In this document: positions 32,954 through 41,979 of the stretch, one piece after another
How the letters are laid out: each line of letters begins with the position of its first letter
Position numbering within the stretch: position 1 is the first letter of the stretch
NCBI GenBank assembly: GCA_041752735.1
Contig: JBGSVW010000035.1
Coordinates: 98,605 to 162,604, forward strand
Origin: UBA1422 sp041752735
GTDB lineage: Bacteria; Bacillota; Clostridia; Peptostreptococcales; Anaerovoracaceae
Reading direction: 5' to 3'
Length of the DNA: 64,000 bases
Program-made: the position numbers and the translations under genes
The notes under the pieces: model-generated
The model's input: only the letters and a program-made list of their open reading frames with translations
What the model was told of the DNA's origin: nothing
Databases searched by the model: none

Positions 32954-34351
32954 ATGAGACTTGGATACGATTTAACAATTGAACAATCACAACGGCTCAT
33001 TATGACTCCTGAGTTGATACAGGCAATCCAGATATTGCAGTTCAACACTCAGGAGTTGGATTCGTTTGTCTCCGAACAGTTGCTGACCAATCCGGTTTTG
33101 GAACCGGCACCTCATGAAGAGGAACGCACGCCCGAAGGGGAAGTGGTGAAACCTCTGGATGAACACAAAGATCCACTTAGCGAATATATCCGAGAGCGAG
33201 GCTACGATGATCCCGGATACAAGCAGCCCCAATACGACAGAGACGACAAGGATTATTCGTTTGAGCAGTATGTGAGCACAGACATTACCCTGCCAGAGCA
33301 TCTGATGTTCCAATTGCAGTTTGCATCGGGCAGCCGGGCATGCCGAAGCATCGGAAGGTACGTCATTGAATCCTTGGACGAAAATGGCTATATGACTTCC
33401 ACCGAAGATGAAATTGCTGAAGCGCTGAATACTACACCAGAAAACGTCAGAAAAGTACTAGATTTAATACGTACCTTTGACCCCATCGGCGTGGGCGCCA
33501 AAAACCTGTCTCAGTGCCTATTGATTCAATTGGAAAACAAAGGCATGATGACCAATGAAATCAAGGCAATTCTGACCAACCATCTTGACGACCTGGCCAA
33601 CAATAGGCTTGCGGTCATTGCCAAAAGTCTTGGTATCCATGTCCAACGGGTACAGGAGTTGGGTGACATCATCAAAACGCTGGAACCCAAACCGGGTCGA
33701 CAGTTTTCTCCACAGGGTGAAACCCGATACATTATTCCTGATGTGCTGGTAGAAAAACTCGCCGGTGAATATCTTGTCACAATGAATGACAACAGTGTCC
33801 CTAGGCTCATGGTAAGTTCTTACTACGAAAATGTTCTTCGTGAATCCAAAAATGATGAGAAACTTCACGACTATCTTTCGGAACGTTTGAATTCCGCCTT
33901 ATGGCTCATCAACAGTATTGAACAAAGAAAACAAACTATCATCAATGTGGTCAAATCCATTGTCCGTTTTCAACGAGACTATTTTGACAATGGCAATAAA
34001 TACCTCAAAACCCTGACCTTAAAGCAAGTGGCCGAGGATGTAGGTATCCACGAATCCACGGTCAGCCGTTCCATCAATGGGAAATATATGCAGTGCCCCC
34101 GAGGGGTCTTGGAACTAAAGTTCTTTTTTTCCGCGGGTGTACCCGACTGGCAAGGTGAAGGAATTTCTTCCAACAGTATCAAAACTCATTTACGGGAAAT
34201 CATCGATGCCGAAGACCACAAATCACCTTATAGTGATCAGGATTTGGTTGAGATTCTCAAGGATCGTGGCGTTGACATTTCCAGAAGGACCATCGCCAAA
34301 TACAGGGATGAGATGCGAATTTTATCTTCATCCCGCCGCAAGAGATTCTAA
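32954..34351 (+). CDS. rpoN: RNA polymerase sigma-54 factor
   Basis: Alternative sigma factor of 465 aa that recognises -24/-12 promoters and needs AAA+ activators. Region I is Gln/Leu-rich (SQRLIMTPELIQAIQILQFN near 12-32), then an acidic region II. The core-binding region is at about 90-250. The DNA-binding helix-turn-helix includes IHESTVSRSINGKY near 360, and the RpoN box RRTIAKYRDEM is near 448. It sits directly before gap, the place usually taken by the CggR repressor gene. No activator (bEBP) is in the window. Confidence 0.95.
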   Translation: MRLGYDLTIEQSQRLIMTPELIQAIQILQFNTQELDSFVSEQLLTNPVLEPAPHEEERTPEGEVVKPLDEHKDPLSEYIRERGYDDPGYKQPQYDRDDKDYSFEQYVSTDITLPEHLMFQLQFASGSRACRSIGRYVIESLDENGYMTSTEDEIAEALNTTPENVRKVLDLIRTFDPIGVGAKNLSQCLLIQLENKGMMTNEIKAILTNHLDDLANNRLAVIAKSLGIHVQRVQELGDIIKTLEPKPGRQFSPQGETRYIIPDVLVEKLAGEYLVTMNDNSVPRLMVSSYYENVLRESKNDEKLHDYLSERLNSALWLINSIEQRKQTIINVVKSIVRFQRDYFDNGNKYLKTLTLKQVAEDVGIHESTVSRSINGKYMQCPRGVLELKFFFSAGVPDWQGEGISSNSIKTHLREIIDAEDHKSPYSDQDLVEILKDRGVDISRRTIAKYRDEMRILSSSRRKRF

Positions 34352-34356
34352 ATTAT

Positions 34357-34385
34357 TTGTTAATAATAGATAGAAGATATATAAC
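34357..34385 (+). promoter_or_regulatory. Promoter of the gap-pgk-tpiA operon
   Basis: TTGTTA (34357-34362), 17-bp spacer and TATAAC (34380-34385) between rpoN and gap. A small hairpin follows in the leader at about 34391-34411. No -24/-12 sigma-54 element was seen here. Confidence 0.65.
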
Positions 34386-34430
34386 TGATAAGCTTCACTT
34401 CCGGTGAGGCTGTACCAAAAGGAGGAAAAA

Positions 34431-35441
34431 ATGAAAACTAAAGTAGGTATCAATGGGTTTGGAAGAATCGGCAGAAATGCATTCAAAATTGCATTGGGCA
34501 GAGACACCAATTTCGAAGTCGTTGCCATCAATGATTTGACCACACCGGCGACCTTGGCGCACCTATTAAAGTATGACAGCTGCTTTGGCAAGTTCAACGG
34601 AACCTGCGAAGCGACAGAAGATTCCATCATCGTCAACGGCAAAAAGATTAGAATTTTCGCCGAAAAAGACCCAGACAAAATCCCATGGGACGAATACGGT
34701 GTTGAGTTGGTTATGGAGTCTACCGGATTCTTCACATCCAGAGAGGGCGCTTCCAAGCACCTGGGAAAAGGCGTCAAAAAAGTCGTCATTTCTGCCCCTG
34801 CCAAAGGAGACGACGCCACCATCGTCATGGGCGTCAATCAGGAAACCTACGACCCAAAAGCCCATCACTTGGTGTCCAATGCATCTTGCACCACCAACTG
34901 CCTGGGTCCCATCGCGAAAGTACTGGATCGGGAGTTCGGCATCGTCAAAGGCCTAATGACCACCATCCATTCCTATACCAATGACCAAAAAATTCTGGAC
35001 CTGCCACATTCCGATTTAAGAAGAGCAAGAGCGGCAGCTGTATCCATGATTCCCACCGAAACCGGCGCAGCCAAAGCCATTGGCAGAGTGTTGCCGGCAC
35101 TAGACGGCAAACTCAATGGCATGGCAATCCGTGTCCCGACCCCAGCGGTATCTGTAGTAGACTTGGTTGTTCAGCTTGAAAAGCCATTCACCAAAGAAAG
35201 CGTCAACGCAGCCATGAAGAAGGCTTCCGAGACTGACATGAAAGGTATTTTGGGATATTGCGACGAGCCTCTTGTATCTGTTGACTTCAAAGGAGACGAA
35301 CGTTCTTCCATTTTGGATTCCATCTGTACTATGGCCATGGGCGACGACATGCTGAAGGTTGTCTCTTGGTATGACAATGAATGGGGTTTCTCCAACCGGA
35401 TTGTAGACCTGATTGATTATATGATTTCTAAAGGCATATAA
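34431..35441 (+). CDS. gap: Glyceraldehyde-3-phosphate dehydrogenase
   Basis: Glycolytic NAD-dependent enzyme, 336 aa. NAD site KVGINGFGRIGRNA at the N-terminus and the catalytic Cys in SNASCTTNCLGP near residue 152 are intact. The C-terminal SWYDNEWGFSNR is present. AAAGGAGGAAAAA precedes ATG 34431. First gene of a glycolytic run with pgk (27 bp later) and tpiA. Confidence 0.97.
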   Translation: MKTKVGINGFGRIGRNAFKIALGRDTNFEVVAINDLTTPATLAHLLKYDSCFGKFNGTCEATEDSIIVNGKKIRIFAEKDPDKIPWDEYGVELVMESTGFFTSREGASKHLGKGVKKVVISAPAKGDDATIVMGVNQETYDPKAHHLVSNASCTTNCLGPIAKVLDREFGIVKGLMTTIHSYTNDQKILDLPHSDLRRARAAAVSMIPTETGAAKAIGRVLPALDGKLNGMAIRVPTPAVSVVDLVVQLEKPFTKESVNAAMKKASETDMKGILGYCDEPLVSVDFKGDERSSILDSICTMAMGDDMLKVVSWYDNEWGFSNRIVDLIDYMISKGI

Positions 35442-35468
35442 AACGGAAAGGCAAGAAGGCAATTAAAA

Positions 35469-36653
35469 GTGAAAAAAACGATTAAGAATATTGATGTTAA
35501 GGGCAGACGAGTTCTGGTTAGAGTGGACTTTAATGTTCCCATGGAGGAAGGCAAAATCACCAACGACATCAGAATCGTTGCCGCCATTCCAACCATTAAC
35601 TACCTAGTTGAGCATGACGCAAAAGTCATTTTGATGTCTCACCTAGGTAGACCTGAGGGAAACCCGGATCCGATGATGTCCCTTAAGCCGGTTGCCAGAA
35701 GGTTGGAACAAATGATTGGTCGGAGGGTGATTTTTATCCCCTGCGAAAAGGTTGTTGATGAGCAGGTGCAAGCTGCGGCCCTTGCGCTGTCCCCAGGCCA
35801 GGTCATGCTCCTTGAAAATACAAGATTTCGCGCGGAAGACACAGCCAATGCCGAACCCTTCACCTCGGAACTTGCTGGCTTGGGCGAAATATTTGTCAAC
35901 GACGCCTTTGGTACCGCACATCGCAAAAATAGTTCAACCACCGGAGTAGCAAAATATCTGCCCGCTGTTTCAGGCTTCCTCATTGAAAAAGAAGTGAAAT
36001 ACATGGGGCATATTTTGGAAGCGCCTGCCAGGCCGTTTGTGGCTATTATTGGTGGGGCAAAAGTGGGAGACAAGATTTTAGTTATCGAAAATCTACTCAA
36101 AAAAGTAGATAAACTGATTATTGGTGGCGGAATGGCATATACCTTTTTCAAGGCCCAAGGTCATGAAATCGGGAAGTCCATTTTAGACAAAGACAATGTG
36201 AACCTGGCAGCAGACTTGCTGAAACAAGCGAAGGCAGCCGGTGTTGAGTTGTTGCTACCGGTGGATACTGTCTGCACAACTGAGTTTTCCAATGACGCAC
36301 CCAAAGCGGTGTATGACAGTACAAAAATTCCGGCAGATATGATGGGATTGGACATTGGACCTAAAACCTGCGATCTTTTCACCAAGGCAATGGAAGGTGC
36401 AGCCACGATCTTTTGGAACGGCCCTATGGGGGTGTTCGAGATGGACAACTTTGCAGAGGGGACCCGTGCGGTAGCCGAAGCCATGGCCAAAAGCGACGCG
36501 GTGACTATCATCGGCGGAGGAGATTCGGCAGCAGCCCTAGAAAAGTTCGGTCTGCAGTATGACATGACACACATCACCACCGGAGGCGGCGCGTCTCTTG
36601 AGTTTTTAGAAGGCAAGGAATTGCCGGGCATCGCAGTATTGGAGGACAAGTAG
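35469..36653 (+). CDS. pgk: Phosphoglycerate kinase
   Basis: Makes ATP and 3-phosphoglycerate from 1,3-bisphosphoglycerate; 394 aa. Signature RVDFNVPMEEGKITND near residue 18, SHLGRPEG near 57, the hinge region PFVAIIGGAKVGDKI near 185, and nucleotide loop IIGGGDSAAALEKFG near 340. Starts with GTG 35469, AGAAGG being 9 bases upstream. tpiA starts 1 bp after its stop. Normal length. Confidence 0.97.
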   Translation: MKKTIKNIDVKGRRVLVRVDFNVPMEEGKITNDIRIVAAIPTINYLVEHDAKVILMSHLGRPEGNPDPMMSLKPVARRLEQMIGRRVIFIPCEKVVDEQVQAAALALSPGQVMLLENTRFRAEDTANAEPFTSELAGLGEIFVNDAFGTAHRKNSSTTGVAKYLPAVSGFLIEKEVKYMGHILEAPARPFVAIIGGAKVGDKILVIENLLKKVDKLIIGGGMAYTFFKAQGHEIGKSILDKDNVNLAADLLKQAKAAGVELLLPVDTVCTTEFSNDAPKAVYDSTKIPADMMGLDIGPKTCDLFTKAMEGAATIFWNGPMGVFEMDNFAEGTRAVAEAMAKSDAVTIIGGGDSAAALEKFGLQYDMTHITTGGGASLEFLEGKELPGIAVLEDK

Positions 36654-36654
36654 T

Positions 36655-37401
36655 ATGAGAATCCCTTTCATCGCCGGTAACTGGAAAATGTTCAAAACCC
36701 AAAAGGAAGCCCGTGTTTTCGCAGATGAATTCAAAAAACTATATGGCGGTACGGATGTCCGTGCGGCTATTTGCGCACCCTATCTGGATCTACCGTTGCT
36801 AGTAGAACTCTTTCAAGGCACATCCATTCAAGTTGGAGCCCAAAACGTACATTATGCGGCGGAAGGAGCATATACCGGCGAAGTCTCGGTTTCTATGCTG
36901 GAAGAAATCGGTGTCGATTTTTGTATCGTTGGTCACTCGGAACGTCGTCAATATTTTGGCGAGACCGATGAAACCGTCAACAAAAAGTTACATGCTTTGT
37001 ATGAATCTGCCATTCTTCCCATCCTTTGTGTTGGGGAGGTTTTGGAAGAGCGAGACGCAGGAAAGGCACTGGAGGTTGTTGACAATCAATTGACCAAAGA
37101 CCTAGCCGGACTTTCCGCGGAGCAAGTTTCTGCTTTGACCATAGCCTATGAGCCAGTATGGGCCATTGGCACAGGTCGTAATGCAACCCCTGAACAAGCT
37201 GACGAAATGTGCGGATTCATCCGGGATATTATCGAAAAACTATACGACGAAACAGTTTCTGACAATGTCGTCATCCAGTATGGAGGAAGCGTAAAACCCG
37301 GAAATGCATCTGACTTGATGAACATGCCTGAAATTGATGGTGCTTTGGTAGGTGGAGCAAGTTTGAACCCCAGGGATTTCATGGATATCATCGAATTTTA
37401 A
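36655..37401 (+). CDS. tpiA: Triosephosphate isomerase
   Basis: Interconverts dihydroxyacetone phosphate and glyceraldehyde 3-phosphate; 248 aa TIM barrel. Catalytic Lys in GNWKMFKT near residue 11, His in IVGHSERRQYFGE near 94, and Glu in AYEPVWAIGTG near 164; phosphate-binding YGGSVKPGN near 208. It directly abuts pgk. The usual next genes gpmI and eno are absent and secG follows under its own promoter. Confidence 0.97.
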   Translation: MRIPFIAGNWKMFKTQKEARVFADEFKKLYGGTDVRAAICAPYLDLPLLVELFQGTSIQVGAQNVHYAAEGAYTGEVSVSMLEEIGVDFCIVGHSERRQYFGETDETVNKKLHALYESAILPILCVGEVLEERDAGKALEVVDNQLTKDLAGLSAEQVSALTIAYEPVWAIGTGRNATPEQADEMCGFIRDIIEKLYDETVSDNVVIQYGGSVKPGNASDLMNMPEIDGALVGGASLNPRDFMDIIEF

Positions 37402-37404
37402 GTG

Positions 37405-37433
37405 TTGATTTTTATAGGGTCCTATGGTAAACT
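37405..37433 (+). promoter_or_regulatory. Candidate secG promoter
   Basis: TTGATT (37405-37410), 17-bp spacer and TAAACT (37428-37433), just after the tpiA stop and 52 bp before the secG ATG. Confidence 0.55.
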
Positions 37434-37484
37434 CTAGTGGTTATTGTGGCGGGGCTACCGCCTCATCCAACAGGAGGAATTCAA

Positions 37485-37712
37485 ATGATATTTTTGAAAA
37501 TCATATTGGTTGTTGCTAGCTTAATTCTCATTGGTAGTATTTTGCTTCAATCCAGCAATAGTGCGGGTTTGTCCGGTGCTATCGGTGGCGGTGCCGAGCA
37601 GCTTTTCGGTAAGAAGAGAGCAAGGGGATATGATGCCCTGCTAGCTAAAATTTCTACCGTTGGCGCGGTATTGTTCATTCTACTTTCCTTGGTCATAGTG
37701 ACACTGGAATAA
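37485..37712 (+). CDS. secG: Preprotein translocase subunit SecG
   Basis: Small membrane subunit of the Sec translocon, 75 aa. Two hydrophobic segments (about 3-22 and 53-73) flank the conserved LLQSSNSAGLSGAIGGGAEQ loop. ATG 37485 has ACAGGAGGAATT upstream; the open frame extends earlier without a better site. In Clostridia secG often precedes rnr; here hppA lies between them. Confidence 0.93.
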   Translation: MIFLKIILVVASLILIGSILLQSSNSAGLSGAIGGGAEQLFGKKRARGYDALLAKISTVGAVLFILLSLVIVTLE

Positions 37713-37768
37713 TAATGGCAACCATTCATGAACACGTTTTTAATTTAGTTATCATATTTACTCAAATA

Positions 37769-37797
37769 ATAAGAGGCGTCTTTGCGATGCCTCTTAT
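37769..37797. repeat. Hairpin in the hppA leader
   Basis: Perfect 9-bp stem ATAAGAGGC/GCCTCTTAT with an 11-base loop between secG and hppA. No T run follows, so it may be an mRNA-processing or pausing structure rather than a terminator. Confidence 0.5.
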
Positions 37798-37823
37798 CGA
37801 AGTGTAAGGAGGAATTTAGTATT

Positions 37824-39845
37824 ATGTTTATCACAATGCAAGTACTAACGATACTTGTGCCGATTGCAGCCCTACTTGGCTTAGCAGTGGCATACGGATT
37901 GTCGGCCTGGATCAACAAGGCCGAAGAAGGAACTGACAGAATGAAAGAAATAGCCGGCTTTATCCGTGAAGGGGCCATGGCCTTCCTTCGTCGGGAATAC
38001 AAAGCAATGGCTGTTGTTATTCTGGTCGTTTTCTTATTGATTGGACTGGCCATCAGTTGGGTCACCGCTGGACTATATGTTTTCGGTGCGTTGCTATCTG
38101 TGCTTGCCGGATTCTTCGGAATGCGGGTTGCCACAAAAGGTAATGTCAGAACGGCTTATGCAGCCCAACAAAGCGGAATGGGCAAAGCCCTAAAAATCGC
38201 TTTCCGAAGCGGAGCAGTAATGGGACTTTGTGTTACCGGTCTTGGATTATTTGGACTTGGAATCATTTTTGTATTCATGGGTCTGGACTCAGTACAAGTC
38301 ATAACCGGGTTCGGATTAGGCGCATCTTCCATGGCACTATTCGGAAGAGTAGGCGGCGGTATTTATACCAAAGCGGCTGACGTTGGCGCAGACCTGGTAG
38401 GAAAAGTAGAGTCGGGAATTCCTGAAGACGATCCCCGAAACCCCGCTGTTATTGCAGATAATGTGGGAGACAATGTAGGCGACGTAGCAGGAATGGGTTC
38501 TGACTTGTTTGAATCGTATGTTGGTTCAATTATTTCAGCCATTACCCTGGCCGCTGTTGCAGCAGCCAATTCTGGTGGTGCTTTTGATGTCACCTCTGCA
38601 GCTGTGTTCCCTCTTGTATTAGCTGCTATCGGCATCATCGCTTCAATCATCGGCATCATGATGGTTCGAGGCAAGGAAGGTGGAAACCCAGCTTCTGCAT
38701 TGAATTTGGGCACGTATATCAGTGGGTTGATTGTCATTATCGCTGCTTTCATATTAAGCAAACTCATGTTGGGAAGTTTGAATTATGCCTATGCAATCGT
38801 TGGTGGCCTGTTGGTCGGCATCGCCATTGGCAAAATCACCGAAATATATACTTCCAGCGATTATAAACACGTCAAGAAAATTGCAGAACAGTGCCAGACA
38901 GGCCCGGCAACCACCATTATTTCCGGTTTTGCTGTCGGCATGCTCTCCACCGTTTGGCCTATTATGTTCATCGCAGCAGGTATCTATATTTCATACGCCG
39001 CTGCAGGTATGTATGGCATTGCACTGGCTGCTGTCGGTATGCTTTCCACCACAGGAATGGTGGTTGCGGTTGATGCGTATGGCCCTGTATCTGACAATGC
39101 AGGCGGTATTGCAGAAATGTCAGAATTACCTCCAGAAGTCAGAAAAATTACAGACAAACTGGATGCAGTAGGAAACACTACCGCTGCCATAGGCAAAGGA
39201 TTTGCCATTGGTTCCGCAGCATTGACTGCACTGGCACTATTTGCATCCTATGCAACTGTAGCCGAATTAGAAGAAATCAGCTTGCTGGAGCCCATCGTCA
39301 TTGTTGGACTCTTTATAGGCGGCGTGCTGCCATTCCTGTTCTCTGCAATGACCATGAACTCCGTGGGCAAGGCAGCATATCAGATGATTGAAGAAGTAAG
39401 ACGTCAGTTTAGAGAAGACAAAGGCATTATGGCCGGCACTTCCAAACCAGACTATTCCAGATGCGTTGACATCTCCACTAAAGCGGCGCTTAAAGAAATG
39501 ATTGCCCCAGGCTTGATGGCAATTCTCGCACCGTTGGTGGTTGGTATTGTTCTTGGTCCTGTCGCCCTTGGCGGCATGCTGGCCGGAGCGGTTCTTTCCG
39601 GCGTATTGCTTGCCATCATGATGGCCAATGCCGGTGGTGCTTGGGATAATGCCAAGAAGTACATTGAAGAAGGTCATTTTGGTGGAAAGGGTTCAGACCC
39701 CCATCATGCAGCTGTTGTTGGCGACACGGTAGGAGATCCGTTCAAGGACACTTCCGGCCCCTCCATCAACATTCTGATCAAATTGATGACCATCGTATCC
39801 CTGGTATTTGCCCCCATTTTCGTAAGCATCGGCGGACTACTGTAA
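37824..39845 (+). CDS. hppA: Membrane ion-translocating pyrophosphatase
   Basis: Membrane pump of 673 aa that couples pyrophosphate hydrolysis to H+ or Na+ export. About 16 hydrophobic segments. The substrate-binding loop DVGADLVGKVESGIPEDDPRN near residue 195 and DNVGDNVGDVAGMGSDL near 212 are intact, as is the C-terminal VGDTVGDPFKDTSGPS. Ala in GNTTAAIGKG near 466 marks the K+-dependent class. The transported ion cannot be decided. Starts at ATG 37824 with AAGGAGGAATT upstream; a strong terminator follows. Confidence 0.95.
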   Translation: MFITMQVLTILVPIAALLGLAVAYGLSAWINKAEEGTDRMKEIAGFIREGAMAFLRREYKAMAVVILVVFLLIGLAISWVTAGLYVFGALLSVLAGFFGMRVATKGNVRTAYAAQQSGMGKALKIAFRSGAVMGLCVTGLGLFGLGIIFVFMGLDSVQVITGFGLGASSMALFGRVGGGIYTKAADVGADLVGKVESGIPEDDPRNPAVIADNVGDNVGDVAGMGSDLFESYVGSIISAITLAAVAAANSGGAFDVTSAAVFPLVLAAIGIIASIIGIMMVRGKEGGNPASALNLGTYISGLIVIIAAFILSKLMLGSLNYAYAIVGGLLVGIAIGKITEIYTSSDYKHVKKIAEQCQTGPATTIISGFAVGMLSTVWPIMFIAAGIYISYAAAGMYGIALAAVGMLSTTGMVVAVDAYGPVSDNAGGIAEMSELPPEVRKITDKLDAVGNTTAAIGKGFAIGSAALTALALFASYATVAELEEISLLEPIVIVGLFIGGVLPFLFSAMTMNSVGKAAYQMIEEVRRQFREDKGIMAGTSKPDYSRCVDISTKAALKEMIAPGLMAILAPLVVGIVLGPVALGGMLAGAVLSGVLLAIMMANAGGAWDNAKKYIEEGHFGGKGSDPHHAAVVGDTVGDPFKDTSGPSINILIKLMTIVSLVFAPIFVSIGGLL

Positions 39846-39873
39846 AGATCACAATAAAATCATACCGAATCCC

Positions 39874-39908
39874 AAAAGGGACAAGCGAAGAACGCCTGTC
39901 CCTTTTTT
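39874..39908 (+). terminator. Rho-independent terminator after hppA
   Basis: AAAAGGGACA pairs with TGTCCCTTTT around a 13-base loop, with six T residues at the 3' side, 29 bp after the hppA stop. Confidence 0.92.
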
Positions 39909-39933
39909 ATTAAAAATGTGGTATGATTAAGCC

Positions 39934-41916
39934 ATGAATAAGAAAAAATATATGGGTCAACTGCCCAAAAAACAGAATAAGAACTTAAAACTCATTGCCG
40001 GGACAATGCAGAAGCATAAGAAAGGCTTTGGTTTTCTTTTGCCGGATGAGGGGGATGATATATTTATTCCTTGGTCTTCTATGAACGGTGCAATGAACGG
40101 GGACAGGGTTGAGGTTAGTCTATTGCCTGAGAGCCCCTGGAAATCAGGTAAAGAAGGCGCCAAAGAAGGTGCCGTAGTCAACATTCTCTCCCGAGGTGTT
40201 ACAGAAGTGGTGGGCACCTTTGAAAAGAGCAACAAATTTGGCTTTGTAGTTCCGGACGACAAACGGGTTGGGGAAGATATATTTATTCCCAAGCGTAATT
40301 TCAATGGTGCGGAACGTGGCGACAAAGTGGTGGCCATAATCACAAAATATCCGGACAAATCCAACAGCGGACAAGGCGGCATAACAGAAATCATCAGCCG
40401 CAAAGGAGATACCGGCGGAGACATCAAGTCATTGATTCGTAGTTATGGATTAACGGAAACATTCCCAACGAATGTAACAAACGAAGCAGCTACCCTATCC
40501 ACCCGAGGAATTTTACTGGAAGATTTGGAGGGAAGGCGGGATTTGCGGGGGCAAGTGGTCTTTACCATTGACGGTGCCGACGCCATGGACTTTGACGATG
40601 CAGTATCCCTAACCATGCTCCCAAACGGGAATGCCCTCCTAGGGGTCCATATCGCCGATGTAACCCACTATGTGAGAGAAAATAGCCCTTTGGACAAGGA
40701 GGCATTGAGTCGAGGCACCAGCGTCTATTTGTTAAATCGAGTGGTCCCCATGCTACCTAAAAATTTATCTAATGGTATTTGTAGCCTCAATCCGTTTGAA
40801 GACAGGTTGACCATGTCGGTGGACATTGAACTGGACAGAACGGGAAAGGTGCTTAGGTCCGACATATACGAAAGTGTCATTCGCTCCAACGCCCGATTCA
40901 TCTACGATGATGTATCCGATTTCCTTGAAAACGGAAAGCCATTTGCAGACGACATCACATCCAACATCCCAGAAGTGCTGACACAGATGGCAGCTGTTGC
41001 CACACTATTGGCAGCAAGACGTGACCAACGGGGAAGCATCGATTTTGATCTTGATGAAGCACATATACAATTGGATAAAAGCGGTATCCCTGTGGATATA
41101 GGTATTGCAGAGCGGAGAACAGCCAATCGTCTGATTGAAGAGTTTATGCTACTGGCCAATGAAGTGGTGGCGGAACGGTTTGCCAAGATGCAGGCCCCAT
41201 TTGTTTATCGGGTTCATGAAAGACCATCAATAGAAAAAATACAGGAACTTAGACTTTTCCTTAACGGACTGGGAATGCATTTCCCAAAAGAGACGGATGT
41301 GATCCGTCCTGAAATGTTAAAAGAAACACTGAAACAATCAGTGGGTCAGCCCTTTGAACGGGTGGTCCATACTGTTACATTACGGTCCATGCAAAAGGCG
41401 GTTTATGACGTAAACTGTACCGGCCATTTTGGTCTTGCATTGCGTTATTACTGCCATTTCACCTCTCCTATCCGAAGATATCCGGACTTGATGATCCACA
41501 GGATTATCAAAGCTTTTCTGCATAATGACTGGGATGCCAAAACCAAACGGCATTTCCAAAAGGTTGCCAGCGAAGCTGCGGCCCAATCTTCCGCAAGAGA
41601 AAAACTTTCCGTGGAAATCGAACGGGAAGCAGAAAAAATGAAAAAGGCTGAGTATATGACATTCCACTTGGGAGAAGTGCTTCCGGGCGTTATCAGCGGA
41701 GTGGGGCATTTCGGCGTTTTTGTCGAATTAGAAAACACTGTGGAGGGATTGATTCGTATGGCAGCCCTAGAAGATGATTTTTACGATTATGAGCCGGAGA
41801 AACATCGTCTTATTGGAAGGCGCAAACAAAAAACCTTCACCCTGGGAGACAAGATTACCGTGAAGGTCGCGGCGGCTGATCCTGATGAGCGAACCGTGGA
41901 TTTTAAACTCCAATAA
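39934..41916 (+). CDS. rnr: Ribonuclease R
   Basis: Processive 3'-5' exoribonuclease, 660 aa, that degrades structured RNA. Two N-terminal cold-shock-like domains (GTMQKHKKGFGFLLPDEG and GTFEKSNKFGFVVPDD) are followed by the RNB catalytic domain with the metal Asp cluster in FTIDGADAMDFDDAVSL near residue 215 and a C-terminal S1 domain (GEVLPGVISGVGHFGVFVEL near 575). It ends soon after S1, without the long basic tail seen in many homologues. smpB and tmRNA, frequent neighbours, are absent. Confidence 0.94.
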   Translation: MNKKKYMGQLPKKQNKNLKLIAGTMQKHKKGFGFLLPDEGDDIFIPWSSMNGAMNGDRVEVSLLPESPWKSGKEGAKEGAVVNILSRGVTEVVGTFEKSNKFGFVVPDDKRVGEDIFIPKRNFNGAERGDKVVAIITKYPDKSNSGQGGITEIISRKGDTGGDIKSLIRSYGLTETFPTNVTNEAATLSTRGILLEDLEGRRDLRGQVVFTIDGADAMDFDDAVSLTMLPNGNALLGVHIADVTHYVRENSPLDKEALSRGTSVYLLNRVVPMLPKNLSNGICSLNPFEDRLTMSVDIELDRTGKVLRSDIYESVIRSNARFIYDDVSDFLENGKPFADDITSNIPEVLTQMAAVATLLAARRDQRGSIDFDLDEAHIQLDKSGIPVDIGIAERRTANRLIEEFMLLANEVVAERFAKMQAPFVYRVHERPSIEKIQELRLFLNGLGMHFPKETDVIRPEMLKETLKQSVGQPFERVVHTVTLRSMQKAVYDVNCTGHFGLALRYYCHFTSPIRRYPDLMIHRIIKAFLHNDWDAKTKRHFQKVASEAAAQSSAREKLSVEIEREAEKMKKAEYMTFHLGEVLPGVISGVGHFGVFVELENTVEGLIRMAALEDDFYDYEPEKHRLIGRRKQKTFTLGDKITVKVAAADPDERTVDFKLQ

Positions 41917-41932
41917 ATTAAAAAATAAAACG

Positions 41933-41970
41933 AAAAAAGAAGCCGGTTAAAAACACGGCTTCTTTTATTT
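41933..41970. terminator. Bidirectional terminator between rnr and trkH
   Basis: AAAAGAAGCCG pairs with CGGCTTCTTTT around a 10-base loop; A-rich on the left and T-rich on the right. It serves the convergent rnr and trk operon. Confidence 0.92.
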
Positions 41971-41979
41971 TGAGACAAA

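Noticed and set aside
37769..37797. Terminator between secG and hppA
   Set aside because: The hairpin is perfect but has no T run on either strand, so it is listed only as a leader hairpin.
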